Shown here piece by piece: positions 21,431 through 23,391 of a stretch of 23,391 bases of DNA. The notes under the pieces are model-generated. The model did no database searches and was not told the origin of the DNA. It worked only from the letters and a program-made list of their open reading frames with translations. Every line of letters starts with the position of its first letter. The stretch's first letter is position 1. Origin of the DNA: DASQVO01 sp035640715 (GTDB taxonomy: Bacteria; Actinomycetota; Actinomycetes; Streptosporangiales; Streptosporangiaceae); assembly GCA_035640715.1 (NCBI GenBank), contig DASQVO010000311.1, positions 1 to 23,391 on the forward strand, given 5' to 3'. The position numbers were made by a program, and so were the translations under genes.

Positions 21431-23083
21431 CTAGGTGATGGGGGGCAGCGTCTGGGTGGTGTCCAGGACCGCGCGGAAGGGGTCACCGCGCTCCGCCAGG
21501 CGGCCGAATACCGTGCGGATCGTGAAGCCGTCGGGCCGCAGCGCCGGGTCGTCGAGCTCATCCCATTCAATCGGCACGGAAACCGGGGCACCCGCAGCGG
21601 GACGCGGGCTGTAGGGCGCGACCAGTGTCTTGTGCCCGGCGTTCTGGGTGTAGTCCAGGCGCGCACGGCCGCCGCGGTCACGCAGATCCCACTTCCAGCT
21701 CACCAGCTCGGGCACGACGTCGCCGACGGCGCGTGAGACCTGCTCGACCCACGCGGTGGTTTCCTCGAAGCTGGGTCCGGGCGCGATCGGGATCCATATC
21801 TGGATGCCGCGCCGGCCGGTGACCTTAGGCTGCGCCCGGACGCCGAGATGGTCAAGCGCACTGCGGTGCAGCCGGGCCAGGACGAGCACGTCATCCCAGG
21901 ATGTGGCCGTTCCCGGGTCGATATCGATAAGCGCGTAGGTGGGGCAGCTCGGCTTGTCCGCGCGCGCCGTCCAGGCATGCCACTCGAGCGCGCCGAAATT
22001 GGCGGCCCACACCAGCGCCGCAGGCTCATCGACCACCAGGTAGGTGCTCGTTTCCCCCGGGCCGGCCTCGGAGTTGTCCCAGCGCGGCACCCAATCGGGC
22101 GCGTGCTCGGGCAGCTGCTTGTGCCAGAAGCCCTTGGTGCTCGCGCCGTTCGGGTAGCGGTGCATGTTGAGCGGCCGGCCGGCGAGATAGGGCAGCACGA
22201 CCGGTGCTATCCGGGCCGCGTAGCTGATGAATTCGCGCTTGGTCACCGGCTGCCCGCCCGGGCAGGCAGGAAAGAGTTCCTTGCCCAGGTTCGTCAGCCG
22301 GAGCCGGCGCCCGAACACCTCCCAGGTCCCACCGGATCCGAGCGCCTCGAGGGCCGCAAGCTCCTCCTCGCCCGGCCCCTCAACGTCCTGGCCTCCGTTG
22401 GGCGGGTTCACCGCGACCGACGCCTGGGCCGGCGGCAGGTCCGAGCGCCACATCCGCTCCGGATCCGCCTTGACCTCGTCATTGGTGCGTCCGCTCAGGA
22501 CCGACTTCGGATGCTCCTCCGGGTCCCAGCCCTCGACGGCGCAGTCATCCCGCTTGTGCAGCAGCAGCCACTGCTCCTGGCCGGAGCGGTCCTGGCCGCG
22601 CCGCACCAGCACAAGGCGCCCGCGAAGCTTTTGCCCGTACACGTCGGCGTGCAGTTCGCCCGCCGCGACGGCGGCGGCCGGGTCGCCGGTGCCATGCGGT
22701 GCCCACGTCCCGGTGTCCCAGACGATCACGTCCCCGCCGCCGTATTGCCCGGCCGGGATCACGCCCTCGAAGCTGAGGTACTCGATTGGATGGTCCTCCA
22801 CGTGGACGGCGATGCGCTTGAGGTCCGGATCCAGGGTCGGGCCCTTCGGCACGGCCCAGCTCACGAGCACGCCGTCAATCTCGAACCGGAGGTCGTAATG
22901 CAGCCGGCGTGCGCGGTGCCGCTGCACCACAAATCGCCGGGCGCCGTCCTGCTCGCTGGCCGCCGTCTCCGCCTTGCGCGCCCGGCCACGCCGGGGCGCC
23001 CCGGATGGTTCCGGCGTCTGCGCGAAATCGCGCTTCTCCTGGTAGGACGCGAGCCGCTTACTGGCTGCCTTCTTCGCCGCCAC
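21431..23083 (-). CDS. ligD: LigD-type NHEJ protein: 3'-phosphoesterase plus polymerase domain, no ligase domain
   Basis: Acts in bacterial non-homologous end joining. Counting from the GTG at 23083 (550 residues), LASYQEKRDFAQTPEP (11-26) opens the phosphoesterase domain. His56, His62 and Asp64 in VQRHRARRLHYDLRFE and the VEDHPIEYLSFEGVIPAGQY region (95-114) complete its active site; it trims 3'-ribonucleotide or phosphate ends. The primase-like polymerase domain spans about 255-545: LTNLGKELFP, RPLNMHRYPNG, the catalytic pair Asp387/Asp389 in LIDIDPG, and Asp477 in LDYTQN. The ATP-dependent ligase domain of full LigD is absent, so a separate ligase and Ku should exist elsewhere. An in-frame ATG at 23242 would add an arginine-rich, unconserved 53 residues. 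The GTG is preferred for family length and an upstream AGGGGA, but is not certain. Confidence 0.88.
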   Translation of the reverse strand: MAAKKAASKRLASYQEKRDFAQTPEPSGAPRRGRARKAETAASEQDGARRFVVQRHRARRLHYDLRFEIDGVLVSWAVPKGPTLDPDLKRIAVHVEDHPIEYLSFEGVIPAGQYGGGDVIVWDTGTWAPHGTGDPAAAVAAGELHADVYGQKLRGRLVLVRRGQDRSGQEQWLLLHKRDDCAVEGWDPEEHPKSVLSGRTNDEVKADPERMWRSDLPPAQASVAVNPPNGGQDVEGPGEEELAALEALGSGGTWEVFGRRLRLTNLGKELFPACPGGQPVTKREFISYAARIAPVVLPYLAGRPLNMHRYPNGASTKGFWHKQLPEHAPDWVPRWDNSEAGPGETSTYLVVDEPAALVWAANFGALEWHAWTARADKPSCPTYALIDIDPGTATSWDDVLVLARLHRSALDHLGVRAQPKVTGRRGIQIWIPIAPGPSFEETTAWVEQVSRAVGDVVPELVSWKWDLRDRGGRARLDYTQNAGHKTLVAPYSPRPAAGAPVSVPIEWDELDDPALRPDGFTIRTVFGRLAERGDPFRAVLDTTQTLPPIT

Positions 23084-23252
23084 GATCAGACCGTTCCCCT
23101 GAACGCGGCCGCCACACGCGCAACGCCGGCTTGGGCGGACACGGCGGCCAGGCGGGTCTGGAATTCCCGGGTCACCGGGTCGCCGGGTCGCCCGTCGGCG
23201 AGATGTCACTGCGCCCGGAGCAAACCTACGCGGCAGGCCCATGAGCCCGGCG

Positions 23253-23391
23253 TTACTTGAGGATGTTGACGGCCCGGGCCACGACCAGCGCGACGGTCAC
23301 GATCGACACGGCGGATTGCACCAGCATGGCGGTCTTCGCCCACCGGGACAGCGGCATGACGTCGGTCGGGCTGAAGGCCGCGGCGTTGGTG
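23253..23391 (-). CDS. C-terminus of a membrane protein (partial)
   Basis: The last 45 residues of a gene entering from the right edge: NAAAFSPTDVMPLSRWAKTA followed by one hydrophobic helix (MLVQSAVSIVTVALVVA) and the end RAVNILK. The segment resembles the pore-proximal end of small two-TM channel-like or related multi-pass membrane proteins, but too little is present to assign a family. It lies upstream of the LigD-like gene on the same strand, 169 bases from the chosen LigD start (or 10 bases from the alternative ATG), so co-transcription is possible. Confidence 0.6.
   Translation of the reverse strand, partial: TNAAAFSPTDVMPLSRWAKTAMLVQSAVSIVTVALVVARAVNILK

Noticed and set aside
21848..23260. 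A 470-codon plus-strand frame opposite the LigD-like gene
   Set aside because: It is antisense to conserved phosphoesterase and polymerase motifs, with no motifs of its own.
1..23391. CRISPR arrays, tRNA and rRNA genes
   Set aside because: No regularly spaced short repeats, tRNA cloverleaf with T-arm consensus, or rRNA signature was seen on either strand.

Overview
The window is high-GC DNA, with strong G/C preference at third codon positions and several GTG starts. The gene families are typical of soil actinomycetes: WYL and PucR regulators, a NarL-type two-component system next to a FtsX-type ABC exporter, a DUF2029 mannosyltransferase, and an LigD-type NHEJ protein. I read it as an actinobacterial chromosome segment, probably accessory rather than core. 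No rRNA, tRNA or CRISPR array was seen, and I cannot name the genus.

Layout. (1) 80-607: a GNAT acetyltransferase. (2) About 640-1235: a gene-free, strongly palindromic tract. It includes a cruciform-like element of three back-to-back hairpins with G-N-A loops (714-805) and an 18-bp perfect inverted repeat (961-1014). (3) About 1235-3400, minus strand: a group II intron with its reverse transcriptase/maturase and a recognisable domain V. (4) 3585-5090: a divergent WYL regulator / VOC (glyoxalase-fold) pair sharing a palindrome. (5) 5237-8145: a divergent serine hydrolase / TetR pair with three tandem operator-like sites, bracketed by two near-identical 187/188-bp direct repeats. (6) 8252-9214: a lower-GC stretch with a small acidic ORF, a probably decayed gene and a 54-residue membrane peptide. 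(7) 9208-11481: a PucR-like regulator divergent from an HSL/GDXG-family esterase.

(8) 11483-12302: the N-terminal remnant of an amidohydrolase and possible debris. (9) 12303-17578: a response regulator and histidine kinase (start/stop overlap), divergent from an ABC ATPase and FtsX-like permease (also overlapping). This is the usual layout of a sensor-controlled exporter module for antimicrobial peptides or lipid stress. (10) 17609-20947: a run of broken genes. These are a phytanoyl-CoA dioxygenase lacking its N-terminus, an intact SRPBCC protein, a mannosyltransferase lacking its N-terminus, a histidine kinase cut at both ends, and a hypothetical gene cut at its 3' end. (11) 21097-23391: a small ORF, an LigD-type phosphoesterase-polymerase protein without a ligase domain, and the C-terminus of a membrane protein running off the window.

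Three regulator/target pairs (WYL-VOC, TetR-hydrolase, PucR-esterase) share the same divergent architecture with palindromes between the genes, so each is probably a self-contained local circuit. The intron, the direct repeats and the many gene truncations point to a rearranged, plastic region. The most unusual items are the contiguous triple-hairpin element and the repeat-bracketed hydrolase/TetR cassette.
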